From assembly GCF_003431975.1 (NCBI RefSeq), contig NZ_CP027116.1:3720001-3784000 (forward strand): a stretch of DNA of 64,000 nucleotides, given 5' to 3'. The notes under the pieces are model-generated. The model was not told where the DNA came from. It saw only the letters and a program-made list of their open reading frames with translations, and made no database searches. Numbering within the stretch: position 1 is the stretch's first letter; every line of letters starts with the position of its first letter. This DNA is from Bacillus pumilus. GTDB lineage: Bacteria; Bacillota; Bacilli; Bacillales; Bacillaceae. Positions 6,945 to 15,227 of this stretch are shown here, one piece after another. The translations under genes were made by a program, and so were the position numbers.

Positions 6945-8903
6945 TCACAGATGTGGAAATGGGTGTCCCTTTTTTTCATTTGGATGCTCCAATACTTGAA
7001 GTGCCGCCGCCAGTTCCTCAAATGAAGCGGCCTTGATGAGTTGTTCCACCACTTCCTTACGCTCTGTCAGCCGTACAAGAAATTGATAAAGTGACTGTAA
7101 TTCTTTTTGATACGTCTTTTGGATACTCAACAAACAAACAACTTGTACCCGATCTTCACCCCACAGCACCGGTTTTTTCAACGTACAGATCGCACAAAAT
7201 GTGTCATCTGTTGCCGGCTTAATCGGATGGGGAATCGCGACCAAATGACCAAACGATGTCGGTGATACTTGCTCTCTCTCCAGTAATAATTGTTCAAACT
7301 CGTCTGGGATGCGATGCTGTTCCTTGAGCACGTTCACGAAAAATTGCAGAACCTCTTCCCTTGATTGAAGATCTTGCTGAAAAAATGTCAGCGCCGGACT
7401 AACATACCGCAAAACCCCTGTATCCTGCGCGCCCTGAACAAACCGTTTCAGCCGCACAATATCATCGTCACTTAGAATCGTATGTACATCAATCACTGGC
7501 ACCGGCAACGTGTTCTGTAGCGGAATGGTACTAATGATAAAATCAATGCCTCTCAAATCATACGAAGACATTTCCCCAACACTTGCAGTTCCAGCGATCT
7601 CCAGCCTTCCGCTAAAAGCTGCTGTCAGCTTATGAAGAAGGAGCTGACTGCTGGCGACACCTGTCGCACACACAATAAGACATCTCTTTTTCACATGCTC
7701 TGATTTTGTCCGCTCGATTGCAGCACCGATATGAAGCGCCAAATACCCAATCTCATCCTCATGAATCTCAACACCCTCTTTTTCTTTCAGCCATCTGCCC
7801 ATATAGACACCCGCTTCAAATGCAATGGGATAATGCCGTTTAATGTCCGTTAAATAAGGGTTACGAATATTCATATCATATCTAAAACGATGGATGGCAG
7901 AACGTAAATGAAGACTTAATCCAACGATTAACTCTTTATCAAATTGAATATCAAGTGACATGTGATCCTCTACATAAGCAAGCAGTTGGTGAGTGAAGCG
8001 AAAGTGATCTTCGTCTAGAAGATGAAATAGCGTATGACCGGCATCTCCATATGCCATCATCTTGGCTCCCATCAAGTGAATCGCAATATACGCCATTTCA
8101 GATAATGGAAAATCAATCGCGAGGATATGCCGAATATCTTCTGCCATTTGTTTAGCTACTTGGAAAACGGGCTGCATTTGAATATCTTTCAATTCGGCTT
8201 CTGGCATCACGACCAGTTTTTTCTCTTCAATTCGTTTGCATGCAATGGCAATGTGGGTGACTAAATTACTTAAACCGATCTCTGACAGATGAAGGCCGCT
8301 TGCTTTTGTACGTGAGCGCACGATGTCCTGAACCAATTGATATGTTTCTTCAGGTAACAGAGCAGAGTTCGCCTGCTCATGCTGAAACACATGCTCAGCC
8401 ATACAATATCTTAATTTCATTTCATCCCCTTTCAGCTTCAGTCCATATTTAGGACGATGTGACACAGAAAGTCCATGTAATGAAAACAAATGTCTGACTG
8501 CTTTCAAATCATTTTTCACTGTCGATTCACTCACAAATAATTCCTCTGCAAGCGCATCTAACTTGGTATAGTCTTCTGACAGAAGCAGCCTTTTCAACAG
8601 ATAAGCTACACGGTCTTCAGGCTGATTGGGAATGACCTGTTCCTTTTTTTCATTTCTTTCTCTCAATGATTCTTTCAAAAACGTACGAAAAGACCCATAA
8701 TCCTCGACGGTCAATATATACCCTGCTCCGCGTTTGATATGTAGTACGGCTCCATGTTCATCTAACATGCATTTAAGCGCTTTCATATCCGTTCGAATCG
8801 TCCGTGATGTGACGCCAATCATGCGGGCAATTTCTTCACTTGTCAGTTCCTGCTCCGCTTGCATCAACCTTTTCAGAAGCTCCTCCTGACGTAGAGATAG
8901 CAT
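6945..8903 (-). CDS. PRD-domain transcriptional activator with EIIB and EIIA domains (LicR-like)
   Basis: A 652-aa multidomain regulator. Order: N-terminal HTH (about 5-60, with TSEEIARMIGVTSRTIRTDM), a second winged helix/Mga-type region (about 85-160), PRD1 and PRD2 (about 185-395, conserved H in IAIHLMGAK and LALHIGAAIE), an EIIB-like domain with Cys in IVCATGVASSQ near 405, and an EIIA type-2 domain with His in VAIPHP near 568. PTS-dependent phosphorylation of the PRD histidines, EIIB Cys and EIIA His couples sugar availability to activity in this family (LicR, MtlR, ManR). It lies immediately upstream of the PTS operon it presumably activates. Length is close to LicR (about 640 aa). The ATG has GGGAGGAG upstream. 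Confidence 0.92.
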   Translation of the reverse strand: MLSLRQEELLKRLMQAEQELTSEEIARMIGVTSRTIRTDMKALKCMLDEHGAVLHIKRGAGYILTVEDYGSFRTFLKESLRERNEKKEQVIPNQPEDRVAYLLKRLLLSEDYTKLDALAEELFVSESTVKNDLKAVRHLFSLHGLSVSHRPKYGLKLKGDEMKLRYCMAEHVFQHEQANSALLPEETYQLVQDIVRSRTKASGLHLSEIGLSNLVTHIAIACKRIEEKKLVVMPEAELKDIQMQPVFQVAKQMAEDIRHILAIDFPLSEMAYIAIHLMGAKMMAYGDAGHTLFHLLDEDHFRFTHQLLAYVEDHMSLDIQFDKELIVGLSLHLRSAIHRFRYDMNIRNPYLTDIKRHYPIAFEAGVYMGRWLKEKEGVEIHEDEIGYLALHIGAAIERTKSEHVKKRCLIVCATGVASSQLLLHKLTAAFSGRLEIAGTASVGEMSSYDLRGIDFIISTIPLQNTLPVPVIDVHTILSDDDIVRLKRFVQGAQDTGVLRYVSPALTFFQQDLQSREEVLQFFVNVLKEQHRIPDEFEQLLLEREQVSPTSFGHLVAIPHPIKPATDDTFCAICTLKKPVLWGEDRVQVVCLLSIQKTYQKELQSLYQFLVRLTERKEVVEQLIKAASFEELAAALQVLEHPNEKKGHPFPHL

Positions 8904-8984
8904 AGACTCTCCTCCCTTGTCATTTACTTTTGCCTATCATCATAAACGAAAATAGAACTCTTTGCCCAGTTTTTCTTTCCAATT

Positions 8985-9010
8985 GGGAACCACGATATGG
9001 CTCATTCGTA
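8985..9010 (+). promoter_or_regulatory. Possible ECF sigma promoter (GGGAAC-N16-CGTA)
   Basis: GGGAAC at 8985-8990 and CGTA at 9007-9010 are exactly 16 bases apart, the spacing used by sigma-W/sigma-X/sigma-M class promoters of Bacillus (TGAAAC-N16-CGTA for sigma-W). The predicted transcript would start about 20-25 bases before the ATG at 9040, leaving room for the ribosome binding site. The -35 element is not a perfect consensus. Confidence 0.5.
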
Positions 9011-9039
9011 TGAATAGAAAACAAGAGGAGGGATGCATC

Positions 9040-9249
9040 ATGGGTTCTTTTATGTTTGTGGTTATAATCATATTGGCTTCTTTAGGCGCAATCATTGCCC
9101 ATTTGTTCACACAAAAGGGTCAACGCACAGCTGGTAAGCGTCCTGCTCATCACAATTCAACGACAAGTACCTATACTTCATATACTCATCACGCTTCTGA
9201 AGCCTCCTGCGGGGGAGATTCTGTCGATAGTGGTGGTGGATGTGACTAA
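9040..9249 (+). CDS. Small single-pass membrane protein with Cys/Gly-rich tail
   Basis: A 69-aa protein with one N-terminal hydrophobic segment (residues 4-22, FMFVVIIILASLGAIIAHL). A basic stretch, a Ser/Thr/His-rich linker (HHNSTTSTYTSYTHHASE) and a tail with two cysteines in a glycine-rich setting (SCGGDSVDSGGGCD) follow. The tail could bind metal or form a disulphide. The ATG at 9040 is chosen for the strong GAGGAGGGA seven bases upstream; earlier in-frame starts would lie on the promoter. Divergent from the PRD regulator and followed by a bidirectional terminator, so monocistronic. I do not recognise a named family; an envelope-stress role is a guess from the promoter. Confidence 0.75.
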   Translation: MGSFMFVVIIILASLGAIIAHLFTQKGQRTAGKRPAHHNSTTSTYTSYTHHASEASCGGDSVDSGGGCD

Positions 9250-9251
9250 AC

Positions 9252-9290
9252 AAAAAACAGCCGCTCACATATAAGACGGCTGTTTTATCT
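9252..9290. terminator. Bidirectional terminator
   Basis: An inverted repeat AAACAGCCG...CGGCTGTTT flanked by A and T runs, placed between the convergent small membrane protein gene and the YwqH-like gene. Confidence 0.85.
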
Positions 9291-9296
9291 ATTATT

Positions 9297-9722
9297 TTAA
9301 AGAGCTTTCCAGCCCCGTTCAATCAAATGTTTAACATCTTTTGCGAAATCCTCGCCCTTTTCCATCACGTCCTGGGCTCTTCCTGCAAAATTACTGGCAA
9401 CAGCCAGCTCCATTTTTTTCAATTCAAAGTGTAAGATTTTTTGATCAATCTCGTTGATATATGTTTCATACTCACTGTTCACAATGTCACGCATCACATG
9501 GTAGGCGTCTTTTCGGTGGCGATGAAAGTCCGTTCCTCTCTCACCTTTCCATGACGAATCTAGAGCAGGCTTCTTGATTTCCTTTATGTCTAAATGCGCA
9601 AGATCTTGTTCTGTTCGAATATTGCTTTTCGCTGTCTTTAACCGAGAGATCATTTCATCAAATTCTGCACGTTTGTTATCAATGCCCATATGCAGATGGT
9701 GCAGCATCTCGGATAAACTCAT
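9297..9722 (-). CDS. DUF5082 family protein, YwqH-like (copy 1)
   Basis: A 141-aa, almost entirely helical, highly charged protein of the YwqH type. In B. subtilis ywqH precedes ywqI and the LXG toxin gene ywqJ, and such small helical proteins are viewed as partners or targeting factors for type VII (Yuk/ESX) substrates. Visible family features are a start MSLSEMLHHLHMGI, a central SSWKGERGTDF motif (WXG-like, near residue 63) and a C-terminal amphipathic helix ending KHLIERGWKAL. The ATG at 9722 has GAGGTGG five bases upstream; a GTG three codons earlier is less well spaced. A second copy lies at 10308-10733, sharing the start, SWKGER core and end. Confidence 0.82.
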   Translation of the reverse strand: MSLSEMLHHLHMGIDNKRAEFDEMISRLKTAKSNIRTEQDLAHLDIKEIKKPALDSSWKGERGTDFHRHRKDAYHVMRDIVNSEYETYINEIDQKILHFELKKMELAVASNFAGRAQDVMEKGEDFAKDVKHLIERGWKAL

Positions 9723-10005
9723 GTCATCCACCTCTATCGGACCTCATATGAAAGCACAGTGTCAGAGCCTTAGGAAGCTATCGGTTCACTTAATTTTTTC
9801 AATCCTGACATTTCTATCAATCTGCCTTCATTAAGTATAGTATAAGGTGAAAAGCCTCAGCCTTAAATAGGGAAAAGGTGTCCTTTTAGTGACGAATTTG
9901 GAAGAAAAACGGAATAATACAAGGTCGTAAATCCTTGATTATATATGAGTCTTTAGATCTATAATTCATTCTATTCCTTGCAATACATAAGAAAACGATT
10001 GCGCG
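9723..10005. other. Intergenic stretch, no gene seen
   Basis: 283 bases between the YwqH-like and YwqI-like genes. AT-rich and without an ORF preceded by a ribosome binding site. A TATACT box on the minus strand near 9835 could be part of a promoter for copy 1, but no convincing -35 element goes with it. Confidence 0.5.
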
Positions 10006-10269
10006 TTATTTTGCAGCAATCGCTTCATCCTGTTCTTTTAATGTTTTCACATTCGAGCGTGTGTCCTGGACATTTTTGATTAAGGCTTCTTTAAAACTTG
10101 AGACCATTTCGTTCACCTCTGTCTCACGCGCCGTCCACTTGGTCACAAATTCAAGACTGTTTTCACCCGCTTTATCTGCTGATTTTTTCATCGTTAAAGC
10201 TTCGACTGCTTGGGAGACTTCATCTAGTTGATTCATAACTGTTTGGTAGTTTAACTTAATTTGTCCCAT
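10006..10269 (-). CDS. DUF5344 family protein, YwqI-like (WXG100-like)
   Basis: An 87-aa helical hairpin protein resembling YwqI. Residues 1-30 and 45-85 form two amphipathic helices around a turn with VTKWTARETEV. The length and architecture match WXG100/ESAT-6-like partners of type VII secretion substrates. ATG start. It follows the copy-2 YwqH-like gene by 38 bases, giving the ywqH-ywqI order known from B. subtilis. No LXG toxin or immunity gene follows; the next gene on this strand is another YwqH copy. Confidence 0.8.
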   Translation of the reverse strand: MGQIKLNYQTVMNQLDEVSQAVEALTMKKSADKAGENSLEFVTKWTARETEVNEMVSSFKEALIKNVQDTRSNVKTLKEQDEAIAAK

Positions 10270-10307
10270 CGTGATATCCTCCAGATTTGTTCAGTGTGAA
10301 AGCAGCT

Positions 10308-10733
10308 CTAAAAACTGTTCCATGCTTTTGAGATCAAGCGTTTCGCGTCCTCTACTGCGTCTTCTCCTTTTTCAGCAAGACGTGCGGCGTCTCCTGCTAA
10401 GGAACTGGCGAAGGACAAAGCAGTTTGTTCAGCTTCTAATGTACTTATTTTGAATTCGATACGGCTTACGTAACGTGGGTATTTGTCGTTCACGATCGTT
10501 TGCAGCGCATCATGTGCTTCATTCCGCTCTGATTTGAAATCCTGGCTTCGCTCACCTTTCCAAGAGGTCCCAAGTTTTGGCTGCTTGATTTGCTTTAGGT
10601 CTGCTTCTGTCGCATCTTGTTCACGTTCGACCTTACTTTTTGCCTTTTTAAGTCGAGCGATTTTCTCTTCGATTTCTGCTTTTTTACTTGAAATGCCACC
10701 GTTTAGGGCAGACAGCATATTTGATAAGCTCAT
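10308..10733 (-). CDS. DUF5082 family protein, YwqH-like (copy 2)
   Basis: A 141-aa helical protein paralogous to the one at 9297-9722 and of identical length. Shared signatures are MSLSNMLSALNGGI at the start, LGTSWKGERSQDF in the middle, and EKGEDAVEDAKRLISKAWNSF at the end. The ATG at 10733 has GGAGGAGGAACCC upstream; seven in-frame codons before it lie on that ribosome binding site. First gene of a likely ywqH-ywqI pair. The role is probably in type VII secretion substrate handling, by analogy to B. subtilis ywqHI. Confidence 0.83.
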   Translation of the reverse strand: MSLSNMLSALNGGISSKKAEIEEKIARLKKAKSKVEREQDATEADLKQIKQPKLGTSWKGERSQDFKSERNEAHDALQTIVNDKYPRYVSRIEFKISTLEAEQTALSFASSLAGDAARLAEKGEDAVEDAKRLISKAWNSF

Positions 10734-10991
10734 ATGGGTTCCTCCTCCTGTCAAAAAATAAAAACGCTGCTTAGAATTTCTCTAAACGAGCGTAAGATGA
10801 ATAGCACTTTTTCCAATATTGTTATTATAAGGTTCAAAGACTCATGTTTGAATAGGGATTTTTGCCCTTTTTATGGGATAAATATGCTTTCATTCTGCTT
10901 CACATTACCCCTTTAGACCTCTTTCATAAAGGGTCTAAAATCCCAATGATCTGCTTTATATCAAATATAGTCTCTCGGTCCTAGGACAAAC

Positions 10992-11020
10992 AAAAGCCGC
11001 CCCGTGAGGACGGCTTTTCT
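10992..11020 (-). terminator. Terminator after mleN
   Basis: The hairpin AAAAGCCGCCC/GGACGGCTTTT (10992-11018) lies just downstream of the mleN stop on the minus strand. The remaining 10734-10991 contains no ORF; a weak inverted repeat near 10915-10937 has no assigned role. Confidence 0.85.
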
Positions 11021-11027
11021 AAACGGC

Positions 11028-12434
11028 TTATGAGGCTGATTCTTCTGAGTCTTGTTGATTTTTGACGTACCAGATGAATTTCCCTGTGTATCCGTAAATA
11101 ATGGCAAGAGCAATGGCAACAAAGCTCAACCACATAAATGGTAAATAGGAGAATGTCGAGACGCCTAGAATCCCTGCCATGTAAATTCCGTTATCTGACC
11201 ACGGAACCATACCAGACGTCATTGTTCCACCGACCTCAGCGTTTCTAGATAGGACGCGTCTGTCTATTTTCAATTTATCGTAGCTTTTTTCCATAATTTT
11301 TGGTGTAAGAATTAATGAAACGTACATTGCACAGCCAAAAATATTTGCAAAGAATGCAACAACAAGTGTAGATAGGGTGACATTTCCTGCATTATATAAT
11401 TTCTTCTCGAAAGTAGCGACAATGACTTTTAAGATGCCTAGGTATTCAAGTACGCCACCAAAACCAAGTCCGAGAATAATGACCACTAAAGATCCAAGCA
11501 TATTCACAATCCCGCCACGATTTAACAGCGTATTTAAGAAATCTACATCTGAATTAATAGAGAAGCCATTGTATGCTGAACCAATCGCATCTGCTGGATT
11601 CATTCCTTGGAAAGCCATTGCCCATATAGCTCCTAAAAGAGCACCAATGGCAATAACAGGCATTGAAGGTTTCTTAAATACGAGCAGTAATACAACCACT
11701 ACTGCTGGGATGACCATCCATATGTTGATTGTGAATGTATCATGAAGTGCATTTTTCAAAAATTCTACTTTTTCTTGATCAATGTTGCGTCCGGCATACA
11801 TAAAGCCTGTAACCGTAAACATAATGGCCGTAATAACAAAGGCGGGTACGGATAAAACCATCATCGCTCGAACATGCGCCAGCACGTCCACTTTTGAAAG
11901 AGAGGAAGCGAGCACTGTACTATCTGATAATGGAGATAATTTATCTCCAAAGTAAGCACCAGATAAGACTGCACCTGCTACGATCGGAAGTGGAATACCA
12001 AGACCTTCACCAATGGCGATCATCGCAATCCCAGCCGTTCCAACCGTTCCCCAAGAAGTTCCTGTTGCAATGGACATGATTGCACAGATGACAAGTGTAG
12101 CTAATAAGAAAATATTAGGATGAATAAACTCTAGACCATAGTAGATTAACGTAGGAACAACTCCACCTGCAATCCATGTTCCAACAAGTGCACCTACTGA
12201 AATTAAAATTAAAATGGCTTCTAACCCATTCGATATCCCTTTTGTGATCGCATTTTGAAGATCCTTATAGGAATGCCCCAATCGAATACCTAATGCGATA
12301 ACCATAAACCATGAGATGAACAATGCCAGTTGAATATCTAAATTGAAGTAAAGAGTGAATGATAAAACAATTGCTAAAAATAAGCCAAGTACAGACACGA
12401 CTTCTAAAATAGATGGTAGACGTGGTGTTTTCAT
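11028..12434 (-). CDS. mleN: Malate/lactate-type Na+/H+ antiporter, NhaC family
   Basis: A 468-aa integral membrane exchanger with about eleven hydrophobic helices. Family motifs are GTSWGTVGTAG near 150, GAYFGDKLSPLSDST near 180 and GTMTSGMVPWSDNG near 405. B. subtilis MleN (also 468 aa) couples malate uptake with protons to lactate and sodium efflux, and sits next to ansB in the order ansR-ansA-ansB-mleN, as here. The ATG at 12434 is preceded by GGGAGGAAACAAA; 21 earlier in-frame codons are discarded for that reason. The usual companion mleA (malolactic enzyme) is not downstream, where the YwqH/YwqI genes begin instead. Confidence 0.9.
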   Translation of the reverse strand: MKTPRLPSILEVVSVLGLFLAIVLSFTLYFNLDIQLALFISWFMVIALGIRLGHSYKDLQNAITKGISNGLEAILILISVGALVGTWIAGGVVPTLIYYGLEFIHPNIFLLATLVICAIMSIATGTSWGTVGTAGIAMIAIGEGLGIPLPIVAGAVLSGAYFGDKLSPLSDSTVLASSLSKVDVLAHVRAMMVLSVPAFVITAIMFTVTGFMYAGRNIDQEKVEFLKNALHDTFTINIWMVIPAVVVVLLLVFKKPSMPVIAIGALLGAIWAMAFQGMNPADAIGSAYNGFSINSDVDFLNTLLNRGGIVNMLGSLVVIILGLGFGGVLEYLGILKVIVATFEKKLYNAGNVTLSTLVVAFFANIFGCAMYVSLILTPKIMEKSYDKLKIDRRVLSRNAEVGGTMTSGMVPWSDNGIYMAGILGVSTFSYLPFMWLSFVAIALAIIYGYTGKFIWYVKNQQDSEESAS

Positions 12435-12510
12435 TTTGTTTCCTCCCTTTGTGCGTGCGTTAAGCGTTTTCAAAATATTGTGAAAAAAGTGTGTCAATTC
12501 GAAAGAAAGT

Positions 12511-12545
12511 GAATTGCCTGTTTTTCTCTATTTCACAGGCAATTC
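12511..12545 (-). terminator. Hairpin between ansB and mleN
   Basis: A perfect 11-bp inverted repeat (gaattgcctgt/acaggcaattc) followed on the minus strand by a moderately T-rich run. Likely a terminator or attenuator that lowers mleN relative to ansAB. Confidence 0.7.
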
Positions 12546-12577
12546 CACATATTAATAAAATAAAATTTTTGATATTA

Positions 12578-13999
12578 TTATCGCTCTAGGAGCTCCGCAC
12601 CCGCAATGCCAGGCTTTGTCATCTCAAATGGATTCAAAATAATATCAAGTTCTTCTTCTGTTAACACATCATTTTGCAAGCAAAGATCTCTGATCGATTG
12701 TCCTGTCAAAATGGCTTCCCTTGCGATTCTAGCTGCGGCTTCATAGCCTAAGTGAGGGTTTACCGCAGTAATGACACCTGCACTTTTTTCAACATATTCT
12801 TTCAAACGTTTTTCATTTGCTTCGATGTCCACTAAGCAATGATCCGTGAATGAACGGAATCCGTTATTCATTATACTAATAGATTGAAGCAAGTTAAAGA
12901 CCAAAACAGGTTCCATGACATTTAACTCAAGCTGACCCGCTTCAGAAGCAAGACAGATCGTGTGGTCATTCCCAATCACCTGGAATGCAATTTGGTTAAT
13001 CAGCTCTGCCATGACTGGGTTGACTTTCCCAGGCATAATCGATGAACCCGGCTGACGAGCTGGCAATGCAATTTCAGCAAGACCTGCACGTGGACCAGAT
13101 GCCATCAAGCGAAGGTCATTGGCAATCTTGGACATGTTCATCATGCAAACTTTTAATGCTGCGGACACTTCTGTGTAAGCATCTGTGTTTTGCGTCGCAT
13201 CCACGAGATGCTCTGCGCCTATAAGCGGCAGCCCTGAAATATCAGCAAGCTTTTTCACGACGATCTCAATATAACGAGGATCTGCGTTTAAGCCTGTCCC
13301 AACAGCTGTTGCACCCATATTGACTTCATATAAATGTTGCTTTGATTGGTTGATCCGTTTAATATCACGGCTGAGCACGCGGCTGTATGCTTCAAATTCT
13401 TGTCCTAAACGAATTGGAACAGCATCCTGCAAGTGCGTACGTCCCATTTTGATCACATGATCGAATTCTTTCGCTTTCTTTTGAAATACGTCATGCATCG
13501 TTTGCATCGTCTCAAGCAGAATGTCTAATTGCTTCAACACAGCAATGTGGATCGCTGTTGGAAACGAGTCATTCGTTGATTGTGACATGTTTACATGTGT
13601 GTTTGGGCTTAAATGGATGTATTCTCCCTTTTGATGTCCCATGATTTCTAAAGCTCTGTTTCCAATCACTTCATTGGCATTCATATTCATCGACGTTCCT
13701 GCGCCGCCTTGAATTGGGTCTACAATAAAGTACTCATGCAGCTTGCCTTCAATGACCTCATCAGAGGCTTGTACGATGGCATTTCCGATTCCTTCATATA
13801 AACGTCCAACTTCCATATTGGCTTGAGCTGCTGCTTTTTTCACGATGGCAAAGGCTCTGATCAGTTCCTCATGCATCCGATATCCTGTAATCGGGAAATT
13901 TTCTTTTGCACGAAGAGTTTGAACCCCATAATACACGTCTGCTGGAATTTCTTTTTCACCAAGAAAATCCTTCTCATAGCGATAAGTTGCTTGAACCAT
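12578..13999 (-). CDS. ansB: Aspartate ammonia-lyase (aspartase)
   Basis: A 473-aa cytoplasmic homotetramer that converts L-aspartate to fumarate and ammonia. The fumarase/aspartase signature GSSIMPGKVNP is visible near residue 320, and the GGAGTSMNMNANEV block near 100 is also typical. The ATG at 13999 gives the family N-terminus (YRYEKDFLGE) and a length near that of B. subtilis AnsB (475); the open frame continuing upstream overlaps ansA and is discarded. The gene lies 32 bases after ansA, forming the ansAB operon. With asparaginase it channels asparagine to fumarate and ammonia; MleN then links to malate/lactate exchange. Confidence 0.95.
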   Translation of the reverse strand: MVQATYRYEKDFLGEKEIPADVYYGVQTLRAKENFPITGYRMHEELIRAFAIVKKAAAQANMEVGRLYEGIGNAIVQASDEVIEGKLHEYFIVDPIQGGAGTSMNMNANEVIGNRALEIMGHQKGEYIHLSPNTHVNMSQSTNDSFPTAIHIAVLKQLDILLETMQTMHDVFQKKAKEFDHVIKMGRTHLQDAVPIRLGQEFEAYSRVLSRDIKRINQSKQHLYEVNMGATAVGTGLNADPRYIEIVVKKLADISGLPLIGAEHLVDATQNTDAYTEVSAALKVCMMNMSKIANDLRLMASGPRAGLAEIALPARQPGSSIMPGKVNPVMAELINQIAFQVIGNDHTICLASEAGQLELNVMEPVLVFNLLQSISIMNNGFRSFTDHCLVDIEANEKRLKEYVEKSAGVITAVNPHLGYEAAARIAREAILTGQSIRDLCLQNDVLTEEELDIILNPFEMTKPGIAGAELLER

Positions 14000-14031
14000 C
14001 TCATATGACCTGCTTTCTATAGAATAGTTAG

Positions 14032-15021
14032 TTAAATCACTAAATCTTCTGCGATCGGCGTTTCCATAATCTTTTTCACTTCTCTTGGATCTGTTGTTTT
14101 GCCTAATGCCCACATGAGTTTCGGCACGATGGCTTCTGTGTTCATGTTTCGTGAACGTGCCACCAGTTCCTGATTGATCTTGCGTCCTACTTCATACACA
14201 CTCATGTCTTCTCCTTCTTCTAGACACTGAGTTGTGATGACGACAGAAATGCCTTCTTCAAGCAATTCGTTGATTTTCTCTAAAAGGTTTCTTCCTTCGA
14301 AAGGAATTCCGCCGCTGCCGTAGCTTTCAATCACGACTCCTTTGTACAAACCTTTAATTGAATCTAAGAATTCAGGCTTTAAACCTGGATGCAATTTCAG
14401 GAGACAAACGTCGGTGTTTAAGGATGCATCTAATTTAAGCGGTTTCATTGACGATCTTTTTACTTTGCTATTGTATTCAATTTGATGGTTTTCAATCGAT
14501 GCAATATATGGATAGTTAATACTTTCAAATGCATCGTAGCTTTTCGTTCTTAGTTTAATTGCGCGAGTTCCTTGAATAACTCTGCCATCAAACACGACAT
14601 ATACGCCGCCCACACCGTCACATGCAAAACGAATGGCATCTGTGATGTTTTTCTTCGCATCTGTTTTCTTAAACGTGATCGGGATTTGTGAGCCTGTAAT
14701 GACAATTGGCTTATCCGGATTTTGCAGCATATAAGAAAGAGCTGCTGATGTATAGGCCATTGTGTCTGTACCATGCGTGACAACAAAGCCATCATATTCA
14801 TCATAATTTTCATAAATGGCTGTTGCGATATCCACCCAGTACTCAGGCTGCATGTTTGTACTATCTATACTCATTAGGGACTTTGTGTCCATTGTGTACT
14901 CTGCATTAATTTCGTTTAAATAGCTTAAAAGGTCCTCAGCTTTAACACCTGGAGCCAAACCATTCTCACTCTCTACAGATGCAATCGTCCCACCAGTGGT
15001 TAAAAGCAATAATTTCTTCAA
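14032..15021 (-). CDS. ansA: L-asparaginase, type I cytoplasmic
   Basis: A 329-aa enzyme hydrolysing asparagine to aspartate and ammonia. The two catalytic threonine motifs are visible: [10 protein letters not shown] at the N-terminus and [10 protein letters not shown] near residue 86. The TTG at 15021 is chosen because GAGGTGG is five bases upstream and the protein then begins (M/L)[10 protein letters not shown] with exactly the length of B. subtilis AnsA (329). Divergent from ansR across a 206-bp region with two AnsR-type operators; it should be induced by asparagine or aspartate through relief of repression. Confidence 0.95.
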   Translation of the reverse strand: MKKLLLLTTGGTIASVESENGLAPGVKAEDLLSYLNEINAEYTMDTKSLMSIDSTNMQPEYWVDIATAIYENYDEYDGFVVTHGTDTMAYTSAALSYMLQNPDKPIVITGSQIPITFKKTDAKKNITDAIRFACDGVGGVYVVFDGRVIQGTRAIKLRTKSYDAFESINYPYIASIENHQIEYNSKVKRSSMKPLKLDASLNTDVCLLKLHPGLKPEFLDSIKGLYKGVVIESYGSGGIPFEGRNLLEKINELLEEGISVVITTQCLEEGEDMSVYEVGRKINQELVARSRNMNTEAIVPKLMWALGKTTDPREVKKIMETPIAEDLVI

Positions 15022-15095
15022 CAGGTCCACCTCTTTCAGTAAAATTACTACGTTTGTCACACATATTATTAGCTAGCTTGTGCTATTCTATAATA

Positions 15096-15110
15096 TACGC
15101 TTTACGCGTA
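15096..15110. promoter_or_regulatory. Candidate AnsR operator 1 (ansA side)
   Basis: TACGC-TTTAC-GCGTA, a perfect 5-bp dyad with a five-base spacer, overlapping the AT-rich region where the ansA promoter must lie. The same dyad with the same spacing recurs at 15159-15173, and an isolated half site ACGCG lies at 15136-15140. Confidence 0.75.
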
Positions 15111-15158
15111 CCTTCATTGCCATTATAGTCACATAACGCGAATTAATCAAGAAATTAT

Positions 15159-15173
15159 TACGCATAACGCGTA
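15159..15173. promoter_or_regulatory. Candidate AnsR operator 2 (ansR side)
   Basis: TACGC-ATAAC-GCGTA, the second copy of the ansAB/ansR dyad. It ends about 20 bases before the ansR -10 box and so covers its -35 region, consistent with autoregulation. Confidence 0.75.
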
Positions 15174-15190
15174 CACTCTTTGTCAAAATA

Positions 15191-15199
15191 TGATATACT
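15191..15199 (+). promoter_or_regulatory. Extended -10 promoter of ansR
   Basis: TGATATACT is an extended -10 (TG-N-TATACT) 29 bases before the ansR ATG. The -35 is weak, which the TG extension may compensate. Confidence 0.6.
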
Positions 15200-15227
15200 G
15201 TTTTTGTATATAAAGGAGCGTTCATTT

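Noticed and set aside
14000..14113. N-terminal extension of aspartase beyond the ATG at 13999.
   Set aside because: It overlaps the end of ansA, has no family similarity and the ATG at 13999 restores the expected length.
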